Under the pieces are notes generated by a model that was not told the origin of the DNA, made no database searches, and saw only the letters and a program-made list of their open reading frames with translations. Both the position numbers and the translations under genes were made by a program. Below are positions 43,658 to 52,770 of a DNA stretch of 64,000 nucleotides, in pieces; position 1 is the first letter of the stretch; each line of letters begins with the position of its first letter. Source of the DNA: CAMLFJ01 sp035524955 (lineage in GTDB: Bacteria > Methylomirabilota > Methylomirabilia > Rokubacteriales > CSP1-6); contig DATLFG010000080.1 of assembly GCA_035524955.1 (NCBI GenBank), positions 1-64,000 of the forward strand, in the 5' to 3' direction.

Positions 43658-44656
43658 ATGGACGAGCTCCCCTGGATGCTCGCGGTCTCCGCCCTCGGAA
43701 CCGGTCTCGCCTTCGGCTACATCATCCAGCGTGGGGGCTTCTGCCTGACCCGCGCCCTGTCCAACGCCCTGCTGATGCGGGACGGCAATATCCTGCGGGC
43801 CTATCTCCTCGCCTTGCTCGTCGCGATGGTCGGGGTAGAGGTGATCGAGGCGCTGGAGCTGGTGGACATCCCCCTGCGCCCGCTGCGCTGGGTGTCGAAC
43901 ATCGTGGGCGGCCTGCTCTTCGGCGTGGGCATGATCCTTTCCGGCGGGTGCTCGGGCAGTACTTGGTATCGGGTCGGAGAGGGCGCGGTCGGCGCCTGCG
44001 TGGTGCTGGTGGGCTTCGCCATCGGCGCCACCACCGCGGGCGTCGGGCTGCTCGCGCCGCTCCGCACCGCGCTGCAGAAGCCCGCGATCACGCTCGAGGA
44101 TGGCGGCGCCCCGACGCTGGCCAATATCGCCGGACTCTCGCCGTGGATCGTGATCGTGGCACTCGCGGTCGGGATCGGGATCTGGCTCATGCGGGGCCGG
44201 CGCGAGCCCGAGCACGGCAAGTGGCCCTGGCCCGCCACCGGCGCCGCCGTCGGCGCGATGATCGCGGTCGGCTGGTGGGCCTCCTCGTTCGGGGACCGTC
44301 CGGTCGGCATCACCTTCGCGGCCAACACCGGCCACCTCCTCACCTACCCGATGGTCGGCTATCCCAATCGTGTCACCTGGAGCATGCTGATGGCGCTCGG
44401 CGTTCCCCTCGGTGCCTTCGTCGCCGCCTGGACCACCAACCAGTTCAACTGGAAGTTCCCCGCCCCATCGAGCCTCGTGAAGATCTTCTCGGGCGGCCTG
44501 CTGATGGGTGCGGCCGCGCTGGTCGCCGAGGGCTGTAATATCAACCAGGGCCTGACGAACTCCGCCACGCTCGCGCTCGGCAGCCTACTCACGTTCGCCT
44601 CGATGTGCGCCGGAGCGTGCGCGACGATCTGGTTCCTGTTTCTCCGGAAATCGTAG
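43658..44656 (+). CDS. YeeE/YedE-family sulfur (thiosulfate) transporter
   Basis: A 332-aa integral membrane protein with about nine hydrophobic segments. Cys29 (GGFCLTRA), Cys98 (SGGCSGSTWYR) and Cys293 (AEGCNINQ) match the line of conserved cysteines along the pore of the characterised thiosulfate importer YeeE (TsuA). It probably imports thiosulfate or a related sulfur species across the inner membrane. No TusA-like YeeD partner lies beside it. It is one of only four plus-strand genes here, with its own promoter candidate. Confidence 0.88.
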   Translation: MDELPWMLAVSALGTGLAFGYIIQRGGFCLTRALSNALLMRDGNILRAYLLALLVAMVGVEVIEALELVDIPLRPLRWVSNIVGGLLFGVGMILSGGCSGSTWYRVGEGAVGACVVLVGFAIGATTAGVGLLAPLRTALQKPAITLEDGGAPTLANIAGLSPWIVIVALAVGIGIWLMRGRREPEHGKWPWPATGAAVGAMIAVGWWASSFGDRPVGITFAANTGHLLTYPMVGYPNRVTWSMLMALGVPLGAFVAAWTTNQFNWKFPAPSSLVKIFSGGLLMGAAALVAEGCNINQGLTNSATLALGSLLTFASMCAGACATIWFLFLRKS

Positions 44657-44695
44657 CGCGCGCGAGTCGGGCGGGCCGCGCCGCGTGCTTCGCTT

Positions 44696-45922
44696 CTAAA
44701 GGCCGGCGCGGAGGAGGATGACCTTGACCGGCTCGCCGGCCGCGATCGTGGTGTTACGGGGGACGACAGCGAGGCCGTCGGCGGTGACCATCGAGCGCAG
44801 GACTCCGGAGCTCTGGGTGCCGGTGAGCTGGGCGCCGTAGGTATCGCCGTCGGGGGTCAGCGTCACGCGGAGGTAGCCGCGGCGGGTGTCGCCGTTCTTG
44901 ATCGGGGCGAGGGCGCGCGCGGTCACGGTGGGACGGTGGAGGCGGCTGTGGCCGGCCATGCGGAGGATCGCGGGGCGGACGAAGAGCTCGAAGGTGACCA
45001 TGGCCGAGACCGGGTTGCCGGGCAGCGCGAAGAGAGCCAGCGCGCCCTTGCCCTCCTGCGGAATCGTCGAGAAGGCGATCGGCTTGCCGGGCCGCATATC
45101 CACGAGCCAGAGGTGCTGCTCGGCCCCGAGCCGCGCGAGCGCGGCCTTCACGAGATCGTGCTCGCCCACCGAGACGCCCGCCGAGGACATCACGAGATCG
45201 CACGCGAGCCCCCAGCGGAGCCGCGCCTCGATGTCCTCGAGGCGGTCGCGCGCGATTCCGAGGCTCACCGGCCGGGCGCCGGCCTCGATCGCCTGCGCGA
45301 TGAGGGAATAGCTGTTGGAGTTCGGGATCTGGCCGGGGCCGATCCGCCCGCCCAGATCCACCAGCTCATCGCCGGTGGAGAGGATGCCCACCCGCGGCCG
45401 CCGGATCACGCTCAACGAGCTGCGGCCCACGGTGGCGAGCATCCCCACGTCGGCCGCGCTCAGCACCCGCCCGCGCTCGAGCACGCGGTCTCCCCTCTTC
45501 ATGTCCTCGCCCCGCGGCCTGACGAAGTCGCCCTCGCCCACCCGGCGCGGGACGAGCAGCGTGCCTGCCTCCTCGGCGACGTCCTCCTGGGGCACGACCG
45601 CGTCCGCGCCCTCGGGAAGCGGCGCGCCCGTGAAGATCCGGAACGCCTCGCCGGGCCGGAGGGGGCGTTCGGCCATCGCTCCCGCGGGGACGCGGCCGGC
45701 CACGAGCAGGCGCACGGGCTCGCCGGGAGCGGCCGCGGCGGTGTCGGCACCGCGGAGGGCGTAGCCGTCCATCGAGGAGGCCGGCCACGGCGGCATGTCG
45801 CGCGGGCTCGACACGTCCTCCGCGAGCACACGGTGGAGACCGTCGATCAGGGGAACCCGCTCGTCCCCGAGGACGGCCACCCGCGACAGGATGCGCTCGA
45901 GCGCTTCCTCGACCGAGATCAC
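44696..45922 (-). CDS. moeA: Molybdopterin molybdenumtransferase
   Basis: A 408-aa enzyme inserting molybdate into adenylylated molybdopterin. MPPWPASSMDGYA near 43-55, the MoaB/MogA-like domain with STGDELVDLG and SSAGVSVGEHD, LPGNPVSAMVTFE, and a C-terminal beta domain are all present. It begins 43 bp after actF on the same strand, so it may be transcribed with the ACIII genes. It serves the molybdoenzyme whose maturation genes (fdhE, fdhD) and subunits lie at the right edge. Confidence 0.94.
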   Translation of the reverse strand: MISVEEALERILSRVAVLGDERVPLIDGLHRVLAEDVSSPRDMPPWPASSMDGYALRGADTAAAAPGEPVRLLVAGRVPAGAMAERPLRPGEAFRIFTGAPLPEGADAVVPQEDVAEEAGTLLVPRRVGEGDFVRPRGEDMKRGDRVLERGRVLSAADVGMLATVGRSSLSVIRRPRVGILSTGDELVDLGGRIGPGQIPNSNSYSLIAQAIEAGARPVSLGIARDRLEDIEARLRWGLACDLVMSSAGVSVGEHDLVKAALARLGAEQHLWLVDMRPGKPIAFSTIPQEGKGALALFALPGNPVSAMVTFELFVRPAILRMAGHSRLHRPTVTARALAPIKNGDTRRGYLRVTLTPDGDTYGAQLTGTQSSGVLRSMVTADGLAVVPRNTTIAAGEPVKVILLRAGL

Positions 45923-45965
45923 GCCCGGTATTCTACCCCGGGGGCGCGCCGGGTCGACCGCCTAC

Positions 45966-47108
45966 TTACTTGGGCAGGCTCAAGACCGGCTTGTAGTGGG
46001 CGAGGAACCAGTTGCGGCTCAGCACGAACACGGCGAAGAAGCCGAGCGTGACCAGGATCTCGACGGGGCCGATCGGCACCGTATTGTCGCGGAGCAGCGA
46101 CGGGAACACGAGCAGCATCCGCTCGAAGAAGATGGCGATCCAGCCGAAGAACAGGATGACCTTGAACACCCGGTGGCGCTCCGGCGGGCGCCCGGTGAGC
46201 CGCTTGAGCAGGTACGAGAACGGAATCAGCCAGCCGATGATGAAGATGGCCCACGCGATGGCGCCCCACGGCTGGGTGAAGAAGCGCCGGATCACGAAGC
46301 GGGTCTCGGCGGGCACGTGGCCGTACCAGATCACCAGGTACTGCGAGAAGAAGAAGTACATCCAGAACACGCTGAGCGCGAAGGTCAGCTTGGCCACGTC
46401 CTGGATCGCGGGGGGCGCCACCTGGGAGAGTCCCCGCTCGTTGGACCGGATCGTGAGGTAGGTGACGAGCCCGAATCCGGTGTACATCGACGTGACCACG
46501 TAGTACCCACCGAAGAGGCCGCTGTACCACCGCGGATCGAGCGACATGAGGAGATCGAAGCCCCAGAGCGAGAGCACCACCACGTAGAGGGCGAGCAGCC
46601 ATCCCGCGAGCCGGTTGCGCCGGTTCACCGCGGCGGGGGCGTCGCCGCCGGGCCGGTCCTCGACCAGCACCGCCTTCACGAGGCGCATGGCGACCCAGTA
46701 GAGCAGCAGGACGCCGAGGCCGATGCGCAGCGACATGAAGGGCACGTTGAGCCAGGCCGCCTTGATCGGCAGGGGCTCCGTCACCCAGGGATAGAGCGTC
46801 GCGCGCCCGAAGAAGAGCCCGAGGAAGAGCACGAACGAGACGGGCAGGAAGCCCGCGGTGGTGAGCGCGATCCGCTTCACGCTCGGCGACCACCGGCCCT
46901 CGGTCACCTGGATCATCGCGGCGAGAGCGGGACCGGTGATGGCGAGGCTCGACCAGAACAGCAGGTTCACGAGGTAGATACCCCAGGTCCGGGGGGCCGA
47001 GCCCTGCAGGACTCCGTACAGGAAGGCCACGATCCCGAGCACGGCCAGCAGGACCAGCAGCGGGTGCGCGGTCCGGGACGGCACCGGCGGAACGCTCATC
47101 GCGGTCAT
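45966..47108 (-). CDS. actF: Alternative complex III membrane subunit ActF
   Basis: A 380-aa polytopic membrane protein of about ten helices, related to ActC/NrfD, which forms part of the quinol-oxidising core of ACIII. The N-terminus is short (PVPSRTAHPLLVLLAVLG); SLDPRWYSGLFGGYYVVTS and FFFSQYLVIWYGHVP are conserved in this family. ATG at 47108 overlaps the actE stop (ATGA). It ends the act series; moeA follows. Confidence 0.9.
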   Translation of the reverse strand: MTAMSVPPVPSRTAHPLLVLLAVLGIVAFLYGVLQGSAPRTWGIYLVNLLFWSSLAITGPALAAMIQVTEGRWSPSVKRIALTTAGFLPVSFVLFLGLFFGRATLYPWVTEPLPIKAAWLNVPFMSLRIGLGVLLLYWVAMRLVKAVLVEDRPGGDAPAAVNRRNRLAGWLLALYVVVLSLWGFDLLMSLDPRWYSGLFGGYYVVTSMYTGFGLVTYLTIRSNERGLSQVAPPAIQDVAKLTFALSVFWMYFFFSQYLVIWYGHVPAETRFVIRRFFTQPWGAIAWAIFIIGWLIPFSYLLKRLTGRPPERHRVFKVILFFGWIAIFFERMLLVFPSLLRDNTVPIGPVEILVTLGFFAVFVLSRNWFLAHYKPVLSLPK

Positions 47109-47611
47109 TTTTGGGCCAGGGTCCGGAGGTAGTTCACCACGTGCCACCGCTCCTCGGAGCTGAGGGCCTCCGCGTAGGACGGCATCACCGCCCCGCCCGC
47201 CGAAAGGTAGCTCTGCCAGTAGCCGTCCGTCCGCACCTTGTGCAGCTCGGGATTGGTGAGGTCGGCGGGGGGGACGAACTTGGTCGAGACCAGCCCGTCA
47301 CCCCGCCCGGACGTCCCGTGGCACGGCGTGCAGTAGATCGTGTAGAGCTCGCCGCCCTTCCGCACCGAATCCGCGGAGGCGGCCACCGGATTGCGGCGGG
47401 CCGCCGCCGCGTCCCGCTCGGCGGGCGAGTGGTAGAGCTCGCCCCCGCTGCGCGGCAGGCTGCCCGGCGGCATCGAGAAGCTGTACTCCCCGGGCATCAC
47501 TCGCTGCGTGGCGGTCATGTTGTCCATCCACCGGAGGCCGGCCACCCCGCCGATCGCGGCGCCCACCGCCCCGAACAGCAGGAGCGTGAGGAGGAAGACC
47601 CACTTCATCAT
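47105..47611 (-). CDS. actE: Alternative complex III monohaem cytochrome c subunit ActE
   Basis: A 168-aa c-type cytochrome. An N-terminal hydrophobic segment (WVFLLTLLLFGAVGAAIGG) anchors or exports it. One haem site, CTPCH at 94-98, and a likely axial Met in AVMPSYAEAL near 143 mark a class I cytochrome. RVMPGEYSFSMPPGSLPRSG is typical of ActE. ATG at 47611 overlaps the actD stop. It is the only haem-c protein in this operon. Confidence 0.9.
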   Translation of the reverse strand: MMKWVFLLTLLLFGAVGAAIGGVAGLRWMDNMTATQRVMPGEYSFSMPPGSLPRSGGELYHSPAERDAAAARRNPVAASADSVRKGGELYTIYCTPCHGTSGRGDGLVSTKFVPPADLTNPELHKVRTDGYWQSYLSAGGAVMPSYAEALSSEERWHVVNYLRTLAQK

Positions 47612-48123
47612 CGCCGCACCTCTTCCGCGCCCGCGGCCGACAGCACCGACTGTACCGAGTCGACCTTGTCGGGAGCACAGGCCACCGCGACCCCGAAGCG
47701 GTCCACGCTGAAGCGCGGGTCGTAGGTGGGCGACGGCTTGAGCCTGGGGAGCTGAGCCAGGATCAGCACCGCCAGCGCGGTGGCGAGGCCGCCGAGCAGG
47801 ATGGTCAGCTCGAAGGCGATGATGATGAAGGGCGGGATGGACACCGGTGCCTTGCCGCCCGTCACCAGTTCCCACTTGAGCGACGACCAGATCGTCAGGA
47901 AGAAGCCGGTGGCGGTCCCGGTCAGGGCCCCGATGAGGGTGAACAGGCGGACCTTGGACAGCGGCTCCACCTTGTCGATCTCGTGCTCGATCTCCTCGAC
48001 CGGCACCGGGGTGTACACGGTGAGGTTCGAGAAGCCCTTGGCGCGCAGATCGCGGATGGCCTGAAGGGTGGTGTCCACGTGGGCGAAGACGCCCAGCACG
48101 TTGGTGGTGGCCGTCGTCGTCAT
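47608..48123 (-). CDS. actD: Alternative complex III subunit ActD (DUF3341)
   Basis: A 171-aa protein with a cytoplasmic ferredoxin-like N-terminal part (VLGVFAHVDTTLQAIRDLRAKGF), two transmembrane helices (about 60-82 and 100-124) and a conserved C-terminal YDPRFSVDRFGVAVAC. DUF3341 is the ActD subunit. It lies 1 bp after actC and overlaps actE. Confidence 0.92.
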   Translation of the reverse strand: MTTTATTNVLGVFAHVDTTLQAIRDLRAKGFSNLTVYTPVPVEEIEHEIDKVEPLSKVRLFTLIGALTGTATGFFLTIWSSLKWELVTGGKAPVSIPPFIIIAFELTILLGGLATALAVLILAQLPRLKPSPTYDPRFSVDRFGVAVACAPDKVDSVQSVLSAAGAEEVRR

Positions 48124-48124
48124 C

Positions 48125-49492
48125 TCAGTGGTGCCCCCCGGTAGGCGTCGCGTGCTTCAGGGGATGGGGCAGCACCTCCTTGACCTCCACGATCGACAGC
48201 GACGGCATCACGCGGATGAAGCCCAGGAAGAGCAGGAAGAACCAGGCGAAGGATCCGATGACGATCGCGGAGTCCGTGATCGTCGGGTAGTACGTGCCCC
48301 ACGTATAAGGATAGAAGTCGTGGGCCAGGCCGGGCACGATGATGTTGAAGCGCTCGAGCCACATGCCGATCAGCACGAAGATCGAGACCACGTAGAGCGT
48401 CACCACGTGGGTGCGGGCCCGGCGGATGAACAGCACGAGCGGCACCAGGCAGTTGCAGAAGTACATGCCCCAGTACGCCCACGCGTACTGCTGGCTGGCC
48501 TTGGCGAACACGCTGGCCCGCTCGAAGTGGTCCCCGGAGTACCACGCGGTGAACACCTCGCACACGTAGAAGTAGGTCAGCACCAGGCTGGTCACGAGGG
48601 TCAGCTTGGCCATCGCGTCCAGGTGCTTGTCGGTGATGTAGGGGTACCAGTTGAACAGGGCGCGCATGGGCAGGATCAGCACCAGCACCATCGCGAAGCC
48701 CGAGAAGATGGCTCCGTCCACGAAGAACGGGGGGAACAGCGTGGAGTGCCAGCCCGGCACCAGGGCCATCGCGAAGTCGAAGGACACCACGCTGTGCACC
48801 GAGAGCACCAGCGGGGTGGCGAGCGCGGCGAGGAGCCCATAGCCCCGGCGGTAGTGGCGCCACTGCTGGTCGGAGCCCTCCCACCCCAGCGCGAGCACCG
48901 CGTAGATCTTCCGCTTGTAGCCGGTCGCGTTGTCGCGCAGGGCCGCGATGTCCGGCACGAGACCCACGATGAAGAAGACCACGCTGATCGTCAGGTAGGT
49001 CGAGATCGCGAACACGTCCCACACCAGCGGCGACTTGAAGTTGGGCCAGAGGTAGCGCTGGTTGGGATACGGCATCAGCCAGTACGCGAACCACATGCGG
49101 CCGGCGTGGATCAGCGGGAACAGGCCGGCGGTCATGACCGCGAACACCGTCATCGCCTCCGCCCCGCGGTAGATGGAGGTCCGCCACTTCGCCCGGAACA
49201 GGTAGAGGACCGCAGAAATCAAAGTTCCCGCGTGACCGATACCGATCCAGAACACGAAGGTGGTAATGTACATCGCCCACATCTGGGGGGTGCGCTTGCC
49301 CGCGGCTCCGATGCCGACCCAGATCTGCCAGGCCCACGCGGCGAACCCCGCGCAGAGCACGAGGGCCACCAGGCAGAGCCAGGCGAAGTACTTCTCGCTC
49401 GGCATGCCGATGGTGCGGATGACGTCGCGGTTGACGTCGGCCCAGGTGGCCTGGGCGGGCGCGGTCGCGCTCTGCGCGGGCGGCGCGCTCAT
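48125..49492 (-). CDS. actC: Alternative complex III membrane subunit ActC (NrfD-like)
   Basis: A 455-aa integral membrane protein with about ten helices, homologous to NrfD/PsrC quinol-interacting subunits. WVGIGAAGKRTPQMWAMYI and SVVSFDFAMALVPGWHSTLFPPFF are characteristic. It is the main quinol site of ACIII, and ActB docks on it from the periplasmic side. It is separated from actB by a single base. Confidence 0.93.
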   Translation of the reverse strand: MSAPPAQSATAPAQATWADVNRDVIRTIGMPSEKYFAWLCLVALVLCAGFAAWAWQIWVGIGAAGKRTPQMWAMYITTFVFWIGIGHAGTLISAVLYLFRAKWRTSIYRGAEAMTVFAVMTAGLFPLIHAGRMWFAYWLMPYPNQRYLWPNFKSPLVWDVFAISTYLTISVVFFIVGLVPDIAALRDNATGYKRKIYAVLALGWEGSDQQWRHYRRGYGLLAALATPLVLSVHSVVSFDFAMALVPGWHSTLFPPFFVDGAIFSGFAMVLVLILPMRALFNWYPYITDKHLDAMAKLTLVTSLVLTYFYVCEVFTAWYSGDHFERASVFAKASQQYAWAYWGMYFCNCLVPLVLFIRRARTHVVTLYVVSIFVLIGMWLERFNIIVPGLAHDFYPYTWGTYYPTITDSAIVIGSFAWFFLLFLGFIRVMPSLSIVEVKEVLPHPLKHATPTGGHH

Positions 49493-49493
49493 T

Positions 49494-52400
49494 CTAGTGG
49501 CCGGCCTTCCCGTGCCCGCCCGCGGGCTCCGCGCGCACGACCTTCTTGAGGTAGCTCACGCCCGGGAGCGTACCCAGCTCGTGGAGCACGTGGTAGCTCC
49601 GGGGTGAGTGCGACAGCCTGGAGACGAGGGACTCGCCGTCCTTGCGGTTCCCGAAGGTGATCGCCCGGGTCGGGCACGTCTGCTGACACGCGGTCTGCAT
49701 GTCGCCGTCGCGCACCTGGCGTCCCGCGTCGCGCGCCGCGCCCTTCGCGGCCTCGATCCGCTGCACGCACATGGTGCACTTCTCCATCACTCCGAGCTGA
49801 CGCACCGTGACGTCCGGGTTGAGCTGCACGTCGAGCGGCGCGGTCCACGTGTAGTTGAACCAGTTGAACTTCCGCACGTGGTAGGGGCAGTTGTTGCCGC
49901 AGTAGCGCGTGCCCACGCAGCGGTTGTAGACCTGCCCGTTGAGGCCTTCGCGCGTGTGATAGGCGGCGTAGACCGGGCACACCGGCTCGCACGGCGCGAT
50001 CTCGCAGTGCTGGCAGAACATCGGCAGGAACATGTTGACCGGCTTGGCCGAGGTGCCCTCCTGCCAGCGCTCCACCCGCAGCCAGTGCTGGATGCGCCCG
50101 TAGGCGACCTGGGCCTTCCCCACCGTCGGCACGTTGTTCTCGCTCTGGCAGGCGAGCACGCAGGCCTGGCAGCCGGTGCACCGGTCCACGTCCACCGTCA
50201 TGCCCCAGCGGTACTCCGGATACTTCACCGGCGGGTACATGCGGGGATGATCCGCGTGCTCGGGCGGCTTGCCTCGCAGCTCCAGCTCGCGCGCCGCGCT
50301 CAGGCCCACCCACTGGGCGATCTCGCGATCCTCCTGGTCGAACTGCGCCTGCGGGATGGCCAGGGGCCGCCGGCGGCCGGTCCCGGCGAGCGAGACCTTC
50401 ACCGCGAGCAGCGGCAGGCCGCCCGAGGCCGGGTCCGGCGCGGCGGGCAGCAGCTCGATCGGGTTGACGCCCACGTTCAGGAAGTTCGCCTGGCTCTGGG
50501 TGCCGGCCGCCGCGTTGCCCTGCTGCGCGAAGGTGCCCGCGTACTTGTGTCCCTGGCCCATCGCCACCGCGACCACGCCGGGGTGCACGAGCTCGGTCGG
50601 GTAGGCGGGCAGCTCGATGGCGCCGTGCGAGGACGTCACCGTGACGAGATCCCCGCGCGCGATCCCCATCTGCCTGGCGGTCTCCGCGGGAATCTCGAGC
50701 CAGGAGTCCCAGGCCACCTGCGTGACCGAGTCCGGTACCTCGTGCAACCACGGCAGATCGCCGCCCCGGCCGTCGTAGAAACGGTTCGACGGATAGATCA
50801 TCAGCGCGTGCGAGCCATCGCCCTCGAGCGTCGGCGCGGCGGCCTGGATGCGTCCGGCCTCCGGGCGCAGCGAGACCGTCGGGGCCGCGCCGATGCGCCA
50901 GACCCCGCCACGCCGCAGAGCCGCTTCCCAGAAGTCGGTGAACGGCCCGGTATGCCCGTAGTCCTTCGCGATCTTCTGCCACTCGTCCCGGAGGAAATCC
51001 TGGAAACTGGCCCACCTGAGCGGGCCCGCCCCTTCCTCGAGTCCGAGCGCCTGCCGGCCAACGCCGAGGAACACGTCGCCGGTGGCCTTGGCCGCGACCG
51101 GCTTGCCGTCGATCTGCACCGGCCCCATCGTGGGCTGCATGAGCCCGAGCACGCCGTCCTCGGCGGCGTAGTCACCCCAGGACTCGAGCGCGTGCAGCGT
51201 GGGCAGCACGAGGTGCGCCCGCGCGGTGGTCTCGTTGGGCCGGCTCGCGAGCGCGACGACGAGCGGGACCTTGGACAGGGCCTCCGCGAAGCCCGATCTG
51301 GGCGGCATCGCGTAGACCGGATTGACGTCGACCAGCACCAGCACCTCGATCTGGCCGGCCGCCATCGCCTGGGTCAGCGCCACCATGTCGGAGTACGGGC
51401 CCACCCGGCTGAAGGGCGACGCGGAGCCGAAGCGCACGCGGGTCCCCACCGCGCCGATCGCCGCGTTGAGCAGGTTGACCGCCACGAGCGCCTCGGTGGA
51501 GGTGGTCGAGGTCGCGGCCATGCCGCCGCCCAGCACCAGGCCAGCCGTCGCCTTGGCCAGATCGCGCGCGACGCGCTCGATCGTCTCCCCGGGGATCCCC
51601 GCGGCCGTCGCGGCCGTCTCCACGTCGGCGGCGCGGACCGCCGCGCGCAGCGTGGCGAGATCGGCGCCGGGCGCCTGCAGGCCCTCGTCCACGATCACCT
51701 TGAGCATCGCGAGGGCGAGCGCCCCCTCGGTGCCGGGCGCGTTGCGCAGCCACTCGTCGGCGTTGGCCGCGGTCAGCGACATGCGCGGCTCGACGTGGAC
51801 GAAGGTCCCCTGCTTGCCCTGGAAGAAGGCGTGCATCCGCGAGAAGTCGGCGGTGTAGCCCTCGTGGTTGAGCCACGTCTCGAGGAAGTCCGCCCCGAAG
51901 GAGACCAGGTAGGTGGCCTCCCCGATCGCGTAGTCGGGGATCACGTCGCGGCCGAAAGCGACCCGGTTCGAGGCGCGCAGGGCCTCGTGGCCGAGCGGCT
52001 CGTAGGCGATGCGCGCCCGCCCGCCGAGCAGCCGCACCCATTCGTCCATCAGGCGGGCGAGGCTGCCGGTCTCGAGCCCGCTCACCACCGCGAGACGCGC
52101 GCCCTGCTTGCCCGAGGCGAGCGCGCCCAGCTTGTCCGCGAGCTGCTTCTCCGCATCGGCCCAGGCCACGGGCTGGCCCGCGCTCAGGGGGCCGCGGAAC
52201 CGGTCCGGATGGTAGAGGGCCTGCAGGCCCGCGTGCCCCAGCACGCAGAGCGCGCCGGTGTTGGATGGGTGATCGGGATTGCCCTCGAGCTTGATGACGC
52301 GGCCGTCGCGATTCTTCGCGACAACGCCGCAGCCCGACGGGCACTCGCGGCAGACGCTCGCGAAGTAGGCCGGAACGCCGGGGACGATGTTGTCCGGCGG

Positions 52401-52511
52401 CACCACGTAGGGGATGAGGTGCTCGGCCGACTGTCCGCAACCCCCGACGGCCGCAGCGGCGCCCGTGGCGGCCACGACCTTGAAGAACGACCGGCGATCC
52501 ATCCCGCTCAT
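49494..52511 (-). CDS. actB: Alternative complex III subunit ActB (molybdopterin-like plus ferredoxin fusion)
   Basis: About 1005 aa. The N-terminal Tat signal has Arg6-Arg7 (DRRSFFK) and ends in a lipobox-like VGGC at 25. A large molybdopterin-oxidoreductase-like domain (about 40-720) keeps CRECPSGC but is expected to lack the cofactor, as in known ActB. The C-terminal ferredoxin-like domain (about 760-960) carries CTGCQACVLAC, CQHCEIAPCEPVCPV, CVGTRYCGNNC, CTMC and CQQTCPT, fitting three [4Fe-4S] and one [3Fe-4S] cluster. ATG at 52511 follows GGAGGAG by 3 nt; ATG at 52502 is an alternative. No actA precedes it. Confidence 0.92.
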   Translation of the reverse strand: MSGMDRRSFFKVVAATGAAAAVGGCGQSAEHLIPYVVPPDNIVPGVPAYFASVCRECPSGCGVVAKNRDGRVIKLEGNPDHPSNTGALCVLGHAGLQALYHPDRFRGPLSAGQPVAWADAEKQLADKLGALASGKQGARLAVVSGLETGSLARLMDEWVRLLGGRARIAYEPLGHEALRASNRVAFGRDVIPDYAIGEATYLVSFGADFLETWLNHEGYTADFSRMHAFFQGKQGTFVHVEPRMSLTAANADEWLRNAPGTEGALALAMLKVIVDEGLQAPGADLATLRAAVRAADVETAATAAGIPGETIERVARDLAKATAGLVLGGGMAATSTTSTEALVAVNLLNAAIGAVGTRVRFGSASPFSRVGPYSDMVALTQAMAAGQIEVLVLVDVNPVYAMPPRSGFAEALSKVPLVVALASRPNETTARAHLVLPTLHALESWGDYAAEDGVLGLMQPTMGPVQIDGKPVAAKATGDVFLGVGRQALGLEEGAGPLRWASFQDFLRDEWQKIAKDYGHTGPFTDFWEAALRRGGVWRIGAAPTVSLRPEAGRIQAAAPTLEGDGSHALMIYPSNRFYDGRGGDLPWLHEVPDSVTQVAWDSWLEIPAETARQMGIARGDLVTVTSSHGAIELPAYPTELVHPGVVAVAMGQGHKYAGTFAQQGNAAAGTQSQANFLNVGVNPIELLPAAPDPASGGLPLLAVKVSLAGTGRRRPLAIPQAQFDQEDREIAQWVGLSAARELELRGKPPEHADHPRMYPPVKYPEYRWGMTVDVDRCTGCQACVLACQSENNVPTVGKAQVAYGRIQHWLRVERWQEGTSAKPVNMFLPMFCQHCEIAPCEPVCPVYAAYHTREGLNGQVYNRCVGTRYCGNNCPYHVRKFNWFNYTWTAPLDVQLNPDVTVRQLGVMEKCTMCVQRIEAAKGAARDAGRQVRDGDMQTACQQTCPTRAITFGNRKDGESLVSRLSHSPRSYHVLHELGTLPGVSYLKKVVRAEPAGGHGKAGH

Positions 52512-52623
52512 CCACTCCTCCGCCCTACTCGGCGCAGCCAGGTGGACATACTCCTTCGACGAGGCGTGCTGAGGATGAAGACCGGGGCATGAAAACGTGT
52601 TTCCGGGCTCCAGCCTTGTGAAC

Positions 52624-52651
52624 CCTATCACGTGGAAATTCCGCGTGTCAA
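52624..52651 (-). promoter_or_regulatory. Candidate promoter of the act operon
   Basis: On the minus strand a perfect TTGACA (52651 to 52646) is followed after 16 nt by GATAGG (52629 to 52624), a weak -10. It lies about 110 nt before the actB start in the 259-bp gap after hemL. The rest of the gap (52512-52770) shows nothing coding. Confidence 0.4.
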
Positions 52652-52747
52652 CAAGAGGATGGCGAAAAGCGGGGCACCTGCGGCGATCCACGACGGGGCG
52701 CTCGCCGTGGGCTATCAACCCTTAGCTTCTCTTTCTGTATTGCTCGG

Positions 52748-52770
52748 CTCGCCTTCGGCTGCGCCTCGCC
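52748..52770. repeat. Short dispersed intergenic repeat before the hemL stop
   Basis: CTCGCCTTCGGCT followed by GCGCCTCGCC. Both modules also occur, in reverse order, in the argB-argD gap at 35681-35697. The element abuts the TAG stop of hemL at 52771. Confidence 0.5.

Noticed and set aside
49608..52592. 994-aa plus-strand open frame opposite actB
   Set aside because: Low-complexity Arg/Gly/His-rich translation that mirrors a well-supported gene; a normal by-product of GC-rich third positions.
52512..52718. N-terminal extension of ActB up to 52718
   Set aside because: The Tat signal must be N-terminal, and GGAGGAG lies just before the ATG at 52511.
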